A stretch of 64,000 nucleotides of DNA from Malurus cyaneus samueli (taxonomy: Eukaryota; Chordata; Aves; Passeriformes; Maluridae): NCBI GenBank assembly GCA_009741485.1, contig CM019217.1:39131303-39195302 (forward strand), read 5' to 3'. How positions within the stretch are numbered: position 1 is the first letter of the stretch; every line of letters begins with the position of its first letter. Below the pieces are notes generated by a model. That model was given only the letters and a program-made list of their open reading frames with translations. It had not been told where the DNA came from and did not search any database. The translations under genes were made by a program, and so were the position numbers. Positions 55,086 to 64,000 of this stretch are shown here, in pieces.

Positions 55086-57329
55086 TTTCCCTTGTGTGCA
55101 GAAGTCATAACAACACCATATTTATTCTGTTTCTTCTTAGCCATTCTACAACATAGTCAATTTTCAGATTCAGGAGTTTCTTAAGGCACATTGTGACAAT
55201 GTGAAATTGTTTTTAGCAGTGGAAGTTTAGAGATTCAAAATCTTTTTTTCCTCCAGCTTGCTCTTGCAATGTCATCTGTTTTGAGATTTTAAAGAAAAGC
55301 AGTGAATTTTCAGCTTCACAGAAAAGACAGAATATATGTTGTGCTCAAGAAAAGGAAGAGGCAACTGCACATATATAATCTTACTTCTGGCAAACTAACT
55401 TCTCTTTGTTACTGGTTGACTTTGGTTAAGTAGTCTCAGTATAAAATAAACAAATTTAATCCAATTTATATTTCTAAATGTTTTCTCTATCGTTTTCAGT
55501 GTGATACGCTAAATCCATCAACCAGTCCAAGTCTCCTGGATAGGAAACAGCAACAGCAGGGATTTTCAAGGAGGCAACTAACCATCTTGTCTGATGGTCT
55601 TCTCAGGAAAGGAGATCTTCAGGCCAAGGAACTTTTGAAAGCCTCTCTTTCCTAGCTCTGCCAAACTAACAGCTAAAAAGACTTGAAATCAATGCTTCTA
55701 ACATAAAATAAAAAAAAAATTAAAAATAATAAAAGTCCATCTGATTTTTATTCAAACAGCTATTGTTATTAGAATCGATATTTTCACAAGGTTTCCTGAA
55801 ACAAAAGTACTTTGAAACATTTTCAGCAGAACTTTCATTGTGGCTATAGATAAACATAATATTAACATGCTTTTTGCAATAGAGAGTTTGAGAGCCAGAT
55901 TTCTGGCAAACAACACTGAGAGCTGCCCTGCCTGCATCTCTCCCTCCCTCATCAATAGGCCTTAGGGTAGGTAACCACATACTAAATTCATTTAGCACCC
56001 ATTAAATTTCCCAAATGTTAAGATCCTCCTTCATAGCATAAAACCCCACCCCCATCGTTCCAGTGATATAATGAATCAGCTCATTCTTTAAACAGCTGCA
56101 AAGTGAGATCAACACTAACACAATTTTATGTCCTACAGGGCAAACTAAGAAAATTCAGGATTTATCTACTCTAAAATGTACATTTTGCAAAAGTATTGCA
56201 TCAATGATGCAGCAATCTCAGTGAAAGTTCACTTTAAAAGGATAAAAATTGAGTGACTACTATGATTACCTAGAAATATTCCAAACATGTTTTATTCAGT
56301 GTCTACACTATAATAATGCCTTTGTTGACATAACAATCAGAATTTTTAAGTAACTAATTAAATGTCAATAGGTAATGTTTTCAGCTCTTCCTATAACATA
56401 GTCAAGGCAATGGAATTTAGCAATAAAATAGTTTGTCTCATGACCATCCAAAGAAACAGCAGCAATATAAGAAAGGCAAGCATTTACATAAAGATATCTC
56501 AAAGAAGTCAGCTTTTGTTCAGGCAGCCCTTCAGAACATCATTTTTGTAAAGGAATCTCAACATGTGTCAATTCCAGCTATATATTAACATCCTATTTGA
56601 GATTTTTTAGTCCAGGTTGCAGATGTAGTTCATTGTTGTTTTCTGTCTATTGCAACAGAAGTGTGTTCACCTTCTCTAGCTACAGTTCCTTCAATTACAG
56701 AACTGTATTGCTATTGCCATTAAATTCATTGAACAGATAGCAAATGTTTTGCACAAATTTGAGAAGAGATTTTTGTAACTGAAAGGTACCTCTGGGTATT
56801 GCTCTTTCTCCATTAGAAAACATTCTGTATAATATGGCTCCTGATATTTGAGAGAACGGAATATCATTCTTAGGAAACTATTCTGTCTCTAATACTGATG
56901 AGGTCTCCTGACACTCACCTTTAAATATTATATTGTTCAGATTCATTTGTTTACTCCTACATTTATTCTTGTAACAGGTTCTTAACAATCTCACTCTGTG
57001 AGAATCACATGCCATACGGGAGCTAAAATGCCTTTTTCATTTTTCCTTTTTCACTGTAATTCCCCCACATTGCATTTCATTGTGTAGACACTTACCTGAC
57101 ATGTCCCTAGAAAACACTAGCATTACTGTGGAGAGAGGGAAAGGTCTTTGAGCATGCTCTGAAAGATTTTATATTCCTAATGATTATTAGCCCATTCCTT
57201 GGATTTCAGATGTTGCTATCACGTGGCAAACACCCTGCATAAATTTACATGCATAAGTTCAGGGGTCCCTTCCAGTAGTCACAACAACAAAGGAAGAATT
57301 ACTACATCTGAAGGTTGCTGAAGATATTC

Positions 57330-57351
57330 ACACACACAAAAAAAAAAAAAA
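57330..57351. repeat. Short (CA)n and poly(A) tract
   Basis: A few CA units run into 14 consecutive A. It is a simple repeat without a recognisable mobile element. Confidence 0.8.
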
Positions 57352-60300
57352 TCTGTCATCTGTCTTTCTATCAATGACATCACTTAATCTTGCATTAGGG
57401 TGAGATTTGATAGTTTACAAATAAAGAAAGGAAATCAGCTGCAGAAACTGGATCCAAATAGAGAGACTCAAGCCTTGCTAGTGTTTCCTTTTGCTGTTAG
57501 CCCAGTACCACTGTATTCTAAATATTTTTAGCATCTGCCACAGCTTGTTTTCTTTGAGAACTCAGAATAAGAAACGAAGGGAAATGAGAATATTTTCTAA
57601 CAAGGAATAACTTGCAAAATGTATTTTCCTCTTTTCTTTTTGCTTTAGTCACACTTAATCCCAATTCCATGAAATGATGATATTAAGCAGCTGCCTATTT
57701 TTTTGATTAGTTGAATTAGATCAAGCAGAGTAACATTAAAATGCTGTCCCAACTATTCTGTTCAGAGCAGCAAAACCTGAGAGAGCTAGAGGGGGAAAAA
57801 TCTCAACCTGTAAGAGCTGTAGCCCAGTTCCTCCCCCTCACAAATGGGTAGTTACTCTAGATATATGTGATTAGGAACCAAAGCAAGTAATTTCTTAGGT
57901 TGCCTTCAGTTCTGTGTTTGAAAAATTCACTAACCAACGCAATTAATCATCTAACTGTTCCCTAGGTAAATGAAAGCAATAAAGCATTTTTTAAGAATAT
58001 AAAGGAGGCATTGAAAAAATATTTTATCAGCAACACTGCTGACTTCAATGACTGCTTTTTTTAAAATGTAATGTAGTTGTTTCTGTGATAAGATTTATAT
58101 TTTGCTTTTTCAGGCATTCTGTTTCTTCTGGGTCCTCTTTCTTTTTTTGACTGACCAATAAATAATTGAATCATAATCAGCAATGATAAAATCAAAGTAA
58201 GAGCAAGTCCTTTGGTAAGGTTCTGCCAATCTGTGTGATCACAGATATGTTAATGTGATATAATCTATTGCCTCCTATTATTCATTTGGACGCAACTTAA
58301 GACCTGAAGTCAAAGCAAAATTCTCCTCTGGTTACTGGCCAGGTCTATTTTAAGATTGAATAATTTCCTGAAATTGCATACACATATCAGGTTCCTAAAC
58401 TCTGAGATCTGTAAATTTTGGCAGAAGAGAACCATTTAATTATAAAAGGTCCAGTGAGCCTTGATGGTGACCACTCTGTGGTGGTGAAACACACAGTTAG
58501 TGCAGCACAAACACAGCCTGAGAGGTCAACAACAATTTCCTCTGTTAGAACAAATTAGGTGTGCCACTTGCACCTCTGAGAGCACAGCAAAATTGCAAAA
58601 CTGATTCCCCAGGTAGATAAAGCTTCCATCCAATTAATTTAATTTTTACAGTGGTTCAAAAGCAATCTGCTTTAAATGAAAAAGTAATGCTGCATGATTG
58701 TGTTAAGGATCTGATTTGGCTCTCACCCATGCTTAGGTCAACTCGCTGTTTCATGGGTCTCAAGGCAAGGCAATATTACCCAAAAATGTTGTAGGCCAGC
58801 AAAGAACAGAATATCTGCTGTGCGCACCTACCTTGCTTTATTCACTTCAGCTTGACCTCCACAGCTTGCAGGCAAGGCAAACATTTTAACTGATTTCACT
58901 GGTGACTTTTATTCTTTTTTTTAACTTTTTTCCTCTTTTGTTTGTTTATTTATTTCAAGGACACAAGGAAAGCCTCTCACAAACATACCTTACCTCTTAA
59001 CCTGAGTGTGATATTGATCACAGGATTTGATCCGCCAGCTTAAATTCTCCAAGAGCGTGTCAACCAGAATATTGCATCAACATAACACTTTATGCTGAAT
59101 TTAACAAGGTTAAAGGATAGTACTCAGCACGTCAGAAGCTCTTTATGTAGTTGAGAAGTTACTACATGCTCCAGGAAAAGTAATTTAAATCCAGCAACTT
59201 TGCCACAGTCAAAAAAGTTTGTATCAAATAAGAAGCAGAACAAGTGAGTATTATTTTCACCCTGATGGGAATGTTGCCAGTAAATGTACTGTAACTAGAT
59301 CTCAAAGCTGGAACTGCTCATGTGGATAACCCACACTCTTTTCACAATTTTAAATATCAAAATAAATTATTTTTTCATTATTTTCTTATTGCCATGCTAT
59401 TTATAAGGTATGCTTCCCCTGAGGAAGGAGTTCACTGCATATGTCATTTTCATTACATCAGGAAAAACCTCCTAGGGCTTGTAAATAGCTGCATTTTTAA
59501 CAGCATCTGATAGCACCACGAGGCACTCGCCAGGATCATGGCCAATGAGAAGATAGAACCCATATGGTCCATTTATCATCAAGCTAATCATTAAGAACAC
59601 CTTCTGCATTTTCACCACTCTGAAGTGTATGTGATCTACAAAGGAATAAGCAATTAGAGAAAGAAAAAAAAATTTTGCATATAAAATTATGGCAACTACT
59701 CTCTTACGACTTCTGCATATTCCATGCAAAAATAATCCCAGAAATGCTGTGCTCAAAAGCAATACTTCAATACGACCATAAAGAATCACCTTCCACGGGG
59801 TCTTGGAAACACACCATACCATGCTGCCTCCAGTCCAACCTCTTCTCCATCCATTCCAGCTGCACTATTTAACACAGGACAGTGGGATTTATATGGGGGC
59901 CTATGTGAATCAACAAAAACAAAAGAAACCCTTCCAAAAAATAATGATCTTGGCTCAACCCTGTGGTTATTAGAGTAATCCTGAGGGGAGCGAGAAAGCC
60001 AAATTTAGAGAAAAGGAAGACTTTAGCAAACAGAGAGAGATAATATTAAGGGAGACTGGAATGGGAAAAAATGGAAAATAAGATAGCATGGAAACTTGCA
60101 TTTGCTCTCAGACTTCGCAACTTCTTTTGATTAACCATGGCAGGGAGACCCTGTTTCTGCTGCTGATTGCTTATCCTTTCAGAAATTCAAGCATTGGAAT
60201 TCCACCCAGCTGATAAATTATGTCACAACATTAAGAATACAGGTTTTATTTTTTTTAACTTTAGTTTTGTCTCTGCCTGAATTTTGTAGTAAAAGAACTC

Positions 60301-60498
60301 AGAGAAATTGTTTGTAGTTCATTTCTCAATCAAACAACCTGAAAAATGAACCAAAAAGACAGTAGAGCAGCATTATAAAAGTACAGAAATTATTAATTTT
60401 TTGAACTTCACATACATCACCTGTCAAAAAAGAAAAACATATATGAGCAGTAATAGGGCTGTTTAAACAACCAAAGACACCTATACAGACATTCGGTT

Positions 60499-60504
60499 TT
60501 TATT
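60499..60504 (-). terminator. Polyadenylation signal AATAAA (downstream member of the distal pair)
   Basis: This is a second canonical hexamer on the minus strand, in AAAAATAAAAACC. The minus-strand sequence right after it (60491 down to 60465) is rich in T and G (TGTCTGTATAGGTGTC followed by TTTGGTTGTTT), as expected of a CstF-binding downstream element. Cleavage would fall around 60480-60495. Confidence 0.6.
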
Positions 60505-60523
60505 TTTATAAAAAACAGTCAGA

Positions 60524-60529
60524 TTTATT
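60524..60529 (-). terminator. Polyadenylation signal AATAAA (upstream member of the distal pair)
   Basis: This is the canonical hexamer on the minus strand, in the context CACTAATAAATCTG, about 1.86 kb after the TLL1 stop codon. With the second hexamer 20 bases further on and a GU-rich tract beyond, it is the best candidate for the main TLL1 3' end. Confidence 0.6.
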
Positions 60530-60916
60530 AGTGCCAATGTATGTTCATATAAGGAAACAAAAACTAAACTAATCTGAGTAGCAACTTACATCAAAGGATA
60601 TCAAAATAATATTTCTTGTAAGTGAAACATAATACTTCATTTAAACATGTCTCTTGCAAACTACAAGTCCTTGTCATCTGTCTATGAAGCCTTTAAAGAA
60701 AAGTTGCTACAGTCAAACAGGATCCTGATAGAACTTGGCACATAAAGAAACAATTCCATATTCACCCATACAATACCTCTCACTCTCCTGGAGCACTCAC
60801 TCATACAATACTTACATAATGCATATACATTATGACTAAAGCCAGGTATGGCCTAAAGCACATAGAATATCTCAGTTCTAAATGTAACATATCTCTACAT
60901 CAAAAGCAGGTCACTG

Positions 60917-60924
60917 TATTTACA
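60917..60924 (-). promoter_or_regulatory. Pumilio response element TGTAAATA in the 3' UTR
   Basis: This is an exact match to the TGTANATA octamer bound by PUM1/PUM2, in transcript orientation. A second match lies about 110 bases away at 61027-61034. Function depends on the 3' UTR extending this far. Confidence 0.4.
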
Positions 60925-61026
60925 GCAGATGATCTCTCTCTGCAGATGGGGCTTTTGCTTGAAGATCCTTTTGTTAGTGTATGCTAAGATGCTCGAGTTG
61001 TCAAATTATTTATCAAATTAGAAGTG

Positions 61027-61034
61027 TATCTACA
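61027..61034 (-). promoter_or_regulatory. Pumilio response element TGTAGATA in the 3' UTR
   Basis: This is a second exact TGTANATA match in transcript orientation, upstream of the one at 60917-60924. Clustered motifs are more credible than single ones, but an octamer with one free base also occurs by chance in AT-rich DNA. Confidence 0.35.
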
Positions 61035-61347
61035 GGAAGATCTGTCTGATTGTGTGCGAGGATTCTAAGGCAATAATAGTAGTTGTTCCACAGGAATAGT
61101 GCTGCCACTGCAACCCACTTTCCCTCGGAGCAGTAAAGCCTTCCTTTCTCCAGATGCAGCCAGGTAAAGTGAGACATTCATGATCTGCAAACTGTTGGCT
61201 CAAAAGTCTAAAACTTGTTGGTTTCTTTGTTTGTTTTAATGTTCATGGAATAGCACCATAGGAATTCACACTTGGTATCAAAAAAATCCTGGGTCTGTTG
61301 TTTTGTTTTGCTTTTTTTTCATAATCATGGAGATTCTTACACTTAGG

Positions 61348-61368
61348 AAAAAAAAAAAAATAAAAAAA
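61348..61368. repeat. Poly(A) tract in the TLL1 3' UTR (U-rich in the transcript)
   Basis: Thirteen A, one T, seven A on the plus strand. In the minus-strand transcript this is a U tract. Confidence 0.85.
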
Positions 61369-61702
61369 GACAAAAACCTCTTTGGGAAACTTTTCTTTTG
61401 GATACTACCGCAGCTTCATTTCTGAGTAATTAAATCAGGCAAATAGTTCATTCACAAAAATGTCCTAAGAAATAAAGCTTAGCAGTGGTTTCAAATGTAC
61501 TGCTGAAAACAAATTCAGTAGGAAGAGTTCCAGATGATCCTTGACCATTTCTTTCTCATGGATACTGATTTTGATTCAGGACAGGTTTTCATCTCAGTCT
61601 CTTTCTATATTCAGTGCAAAATAAGAGCACATCATCAGAGATAGCTTACTTAACCAGTAAACCAAGCATTTTCAGATGCTTACACTGTTCAGGTTCAGCC
61701 AA

Positions 61703-61757
61703 CTAGTGACTGGTCACTAGCAATGACTGATGTAACAGTTCAGACTTTTCAGTCATT
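61703..61757. repeat. Two adjacent inverted repeats inside the TLL1 3' UTR
   Basis: CTAGTGAC (61703-61710) and GTCACTAG (61713-61720) are perfect 8-base arms around a 2-base centre. Immediately after, AATGACTGA (61722-61730) pairs perfectly with TCAGTCATT (61749-61757). The arms would form two short stems in the transcript or a cruciform in DNA. Confidence 0.7.
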
Positions 61758-62222
61758 AGTAAAATAAAATACTCTAGATCAGTTATGTTTCAGAAGTAGG
61801 ATTTTCCAGTTTCAAAACACTGATAACCTGATAGGACAGAAGAATTTGTAAAAAACACAGGACAATGCAGGAAGGTCTTCCCATTTTATATCTTCTTTCA
61901 AATCCTTGTACACACCTCGCAGAGGATTCAAAGTCAAATCAACTAGGAAGAAGGACAGTATTTTGAGTGTTTAACCTAAAAGAGCTTCTTTTCCTCCTAG
62001 ACACCATACAATTGTCAGAAGGAAGAACGGTCTACAGGGTCACTTCCCCTGAACGTGACTGATTGAATCCACACGCAGTTCTAGCAAATACTGGATCACG
62101 AACAAAAGCTTTTATATTCTCCCTGCATGCAAAGTCCTTTCACAAGCTTTGCAGAGACAGTCAAGTAGGGAGCCTGCACTTCATCATCTTGACTATTCCA
62201 CTGGGGTAGGTGATTTTCTTCT

Positions 62223-62233
62223 TTTATTTTATT
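62223..62233 (-). terminator. Overlapping AATAAAATAAA, possible proximal polyadenylation signal
   Basis: Two overlapping AATAAA hexamers lie on the minus strand about 160 bases after the TLL1 stop codon. The sequence beyond them is not GU-rich, so use as a cleavage signal is doubtful. If used, it would give a very short 3' UTR lacking the Pumilio motifs. Confidence 0.25.
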
Positions 62234-62304
62234 TCAGTCTCTGGTCTTATAAGTCAGCATTTCAACTGAACTATATTAAACATTTGTGCTAATAACTTCA
62301 GTTT

Positions 62305-62319
62305 AAAAAAAAAAAAAAA
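62305..62319. repeat. Poly(A) tract in the TLL1 3' UTR (U15 in the transcript)
   Basis: Fifteen A on the plus strand, about 70-85 bases downstream of the TLL1 stop codon on the minus strand. It forms a U15 run early in the 3' UTR. Confidence 0.85.
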
Positions 62320-62388
62320 CACCATCCTTCCTTTTTACTGTGCGTTCTTTCTTTCTCACTCTCCTTTTCTGGCATAGAGGTTCTTGTG

Positions 62389-62523
62389 TTATTTTTTGGT
62401 GTGCACACTATCTGGATATTTTATACTTCTATATCGTATATGAAATCCTTTCTTGTTGATTGTATCATCAGTGTGGAAGTGAAGTAAAAGAGTTTCCCCT
62501 GCTGAGTAAATTTCTTCTGGTGG
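62389..62523 (-). CDS. TLL1: Tolloid-like 1, terminal coding exon (C-terminal end of last CUB domain), partial gene
   Basis: Read on the minus strand, the exon opens directly after an AG acceptor and encodes 44 residues in phase 0, beginning [10 protein letters not shown], containing [16 protein letters not shown] and ending DSVHTKK, then TAA at 62391-62389. This is the C-terminus of a BMP1/tolloid-family protease. The [17 protein letters not shown] core and the HTKK ending fit TLL1 as I remember it better than TLL2 or BMP1, which end differently. TLL1 is a secreted astacin-type zinc metalloprotease with a propeptide, a catalytic domain, five CUB and two EGF modules. It processes procollagens, chordin and related matrix substrates. 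This exon supplies only the last strands of the final CUB domain, including the conserved GF-x-x-x-Y pattern. The catalytic domain and all other exons lie beyond 64000. No frameshift or stop interrupts it, so the gene looks intact here. The alternative is another tolloid paralogue. Confidence 0.93.
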
Positions 62524-62550
62524 CTAAAATAAATGAATAAAAAAATAAAT
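62524..62550 (-). other. TLL1: Splice acceptor of the TLL1 terminal exon
   Basis: On the minus strand a T-rich tract (TTTATTCATTTATTTTAG at its end) runs into AG at 62525-62524, and the exon's first codon CCA begins at 62523. The tract is interrupted by A residues but is pyrimidine-rich enough to be functional. The acceptor places the exon in phase 0 and matches the expected Gly-Pro-Pro-Glu-Glu junction of the family. Confidence 0.85.
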
Positions 62551-64000
62551 TATCTGTCCATTCTGTGTATTCATTCACTTTTATTTTCCTCATGAATATT
62601 TCTATTTTCCTGCTTTGCCTTATCTTGTAATTCCACTCTCACATGATGCCATCTGACACCACCAGACAGAATAGTTCTATCTCATCAACTCTCAATTACA
62701 GGCTAGGAATTTTTGAGGCAGACTGAGGAAATAACCTAAACTCTTAGTTTTTCTCTAGTTCTGTTGGAGCAAAAAAGTGATTGTGCAGGACCATATACAG
62801 TACTCTATATTCAGATAAACAAAAGAGGTCAATACCTGTTTTCTATCTTATTCTTCACAGAGCTCATGATGTCCTATTTTATTACTGAAGCACATTGATC
62901 AGAAGTATCAGCTGAGCTACCAAATCTGCTTCAAAAGTTGAGAAGGTGGTATTGTATACTAACAGTGTCTTTTTCCCACTCCAGTTTGGATAATTTTGCT
63001 CTTTATTTTCAAGAGCTTTTCTATTTAATTGTATCCATACTATGTGGCATCTGAAGCCCTCAATTTACATTTTACCAGAACCAAACCACCACCACCACTA
63101 ACAATACTCAACCATTCCAGCCCGAGCCCCCAAAAAAAGGAAAACAATTCACCCCATTGTCTTGTTCTGCTTGTGAGATAGGGTAAATTGAGAAGAAAGA
63201 TATTGTTTTGTGCAAATTAGTGAATTTTAGGCTCAGGTGTAGCATTTCCCTTGGAATACAGCCCCTATAGTTCAAGTGGAAGCACTTTCTGTGCATCATT
63301 AACTGTTCAAAAAGGCACTAAAAGGATTTAAGCCAGCTTACAGGTAACTCGTCTGAATGACTAAGAAGTTTGATCCAGCACAGTGGCTCAAAAAAGTGAC
63401 ACATAATTACTTAAGGGCTTCTGTAATCTCATGTAGAGTCTTTGAAACCTTTTATCTCAGCAAAGAGTACAGGTTTGAAAGTGTGCTTGCTCTGACACAC
63501 ATATAAAGAATTGATGAGGACTTGTGGGATCATTGCATGGATTTTCACAAGGCAGGCAGCCAGCAGACCCGTGCAAGTCTAAAATGAGAAATAGGCTACA
63601 GCATTTTCAGGGTATCACCTCGTCGGTTTCCTCCATGTCTAATAGTGAAAACGTGTCAGAGATGCATTTAGGATTTCACGTTTTCTTAAGGCCCATATTA
63701 GTCACCCAGTTGAGGACCACATTTTTTTCCTAAAATCAGACTTAAGTAATCAATGAGCATCCTATGAACACTTCCCAACTGCCCCTTCCACAGTAAAATG
63801 TGGCTTTTTTCCAACTGAAATAATTTTTTTATGATAATTTTCAACACTTGTGCATTTCCCTCTAGGTAAGGGAAAAAGCTGCTAACACTTTTTGGCTGCT
63901 GATAAACTCTCCACTGCCAGCTTCTCAAAGCTTAACATAACATTACAATACTTTAATCAAAGAATAGGTAAGAGTATTTATTGATGAAAATATTTCAAAG
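62526..64000 (-). other. TLL1: Last intron of TLL1 (3' part; continues beyond the window)
   Basis: This is the sequence 5' of the terminal exon on the coding strand. I looked for the preceding exon, which should encode the acidic CUB segment around EVEEEADCGYDYVELFDG, and do not find it, so the intron continues past 64000. The stretch contains no recognisable repeat. Its short open frames (for example minus 63108-63299 and 63698-63928) do not resemble any protein I know. Confidence 0.75.

Larger units (their letters stand above)
38801..60479. other. Intergenic desert immediately downstream of TLL1; no gene seen
   Basis: About 21.7 kb with no recognised exon and no clear CR1 copy. It holds the tandem duplication at 43.7 kb, the homopolymers at 44.7, 54.0, 55.1 and 57.3 kb, and motif-dense blocks at 44890-45080, 48300-48660, 52470-52580 and 60110-60250. 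The longest frames are plus 42566-42946 (126 codons) and minus 59472-59822 (116 codons, hydrophobic). I recognise neither. Confidence 0.7.
60480..62388 (-). other. TLL1: Probable 3' untranslated region of TLL1
   Basis: It runs about 1.9 kb from the stop codon to a cluster of two AATAAA signals followed by a GU-rich element. It has no splice-site pair that would obviously divide it and no recognisable repeat. It contains A-rich tracts on the plus strand (62305-62319, 61348-61368), which are U-rich in the transcript, two Pumilio-type octamers and two nearby hairpins. The length is plausible for a TLL1 3' UTR, but the end is inferred from signals only and alternative ends are possible. Confidence 0.6.

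Noticed and set aside
61020..61250. Open minus-strand frame of about 65 codons ending at TAG near 61024
   Set aside because: No ATG and no pyrimidine-rich acceptor precedes it; it lies within the TLL1 3' UTR and resembles no protein.
62526..64000. Possible penultimate TLL1 exon
   Set aside because: The CUB sequence expected before the last exon is absent on the minus strand, so this is intron.
1..64000. CRISPR array, operon, phage or bacterial mobile island
   Set aside because: The spliced exon, CR1 LINE fragments, AATAAA signals and very low coding density show vertebrate nuclear DNA; no regularly spaced repeats are present.

Overview
The window is vertebrate nuclear DNA, most likely from a bird. 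It is AT-rich and almost free of long open frames, and the only clear gene segment is a spliced exon with a very long non-coding flank. The interspersed repeats I can recognise are a few broken CR1 (chicken repeat 1) LINE fragments. CR1 as the dominant LINE at low density is typical of birds; a turtle or crocodilian is less likely because their repeat load is usually heavier. I cannot name the species.

The anchor is at the right end. On the minus strand, 62389-62523 encodes the last 44 residues and stop codon of tolloid-like 1 (TLL1), the end of its final CUB domain, preceded by a splice acceptor. From 62524 to 64000 lies the 5'-adjacent intron; the preceding exon is not in the window. From 62388 down to about 60480 is the probable 3' untranslated region, ending in two AATAAA signals and a GU-rich stretch. 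It contains two Pumilio-type motifs and a pair of small hairpins.

Everything left of about 60480 is intergenic. From memory of the human map, the next gene beyond the 3' end of TLL1 is SPOCK3, facing TLL1 across a large gene desert, and this window fits the TLL1 side of that desert. I see no SPOCK3 coding sequence. The desert holds one sense CR1 internal fragment (about 30915-31535), a convergent pair of CR1 fragments forming an inverted repeat (about 33495-33820), a CR1 3' terminus (35076-35156), a 20-base assembly gap (16229-16248), several short simple repeats, and a possible heavily decayed transposase finger near 38.6-38.8 kb. Several stretches have the motif-dense look of conserved non-coding elements; that is a by-eye impression without alignment.

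There are no operons, CRISPR arrays, rRNA genes or convincing tRNA genes. I found no undescribed multi-gene system. The most useful results are the TLL1 3' end, its UTR elements, the inverted CR1 pair and the candidate regulatory elements.
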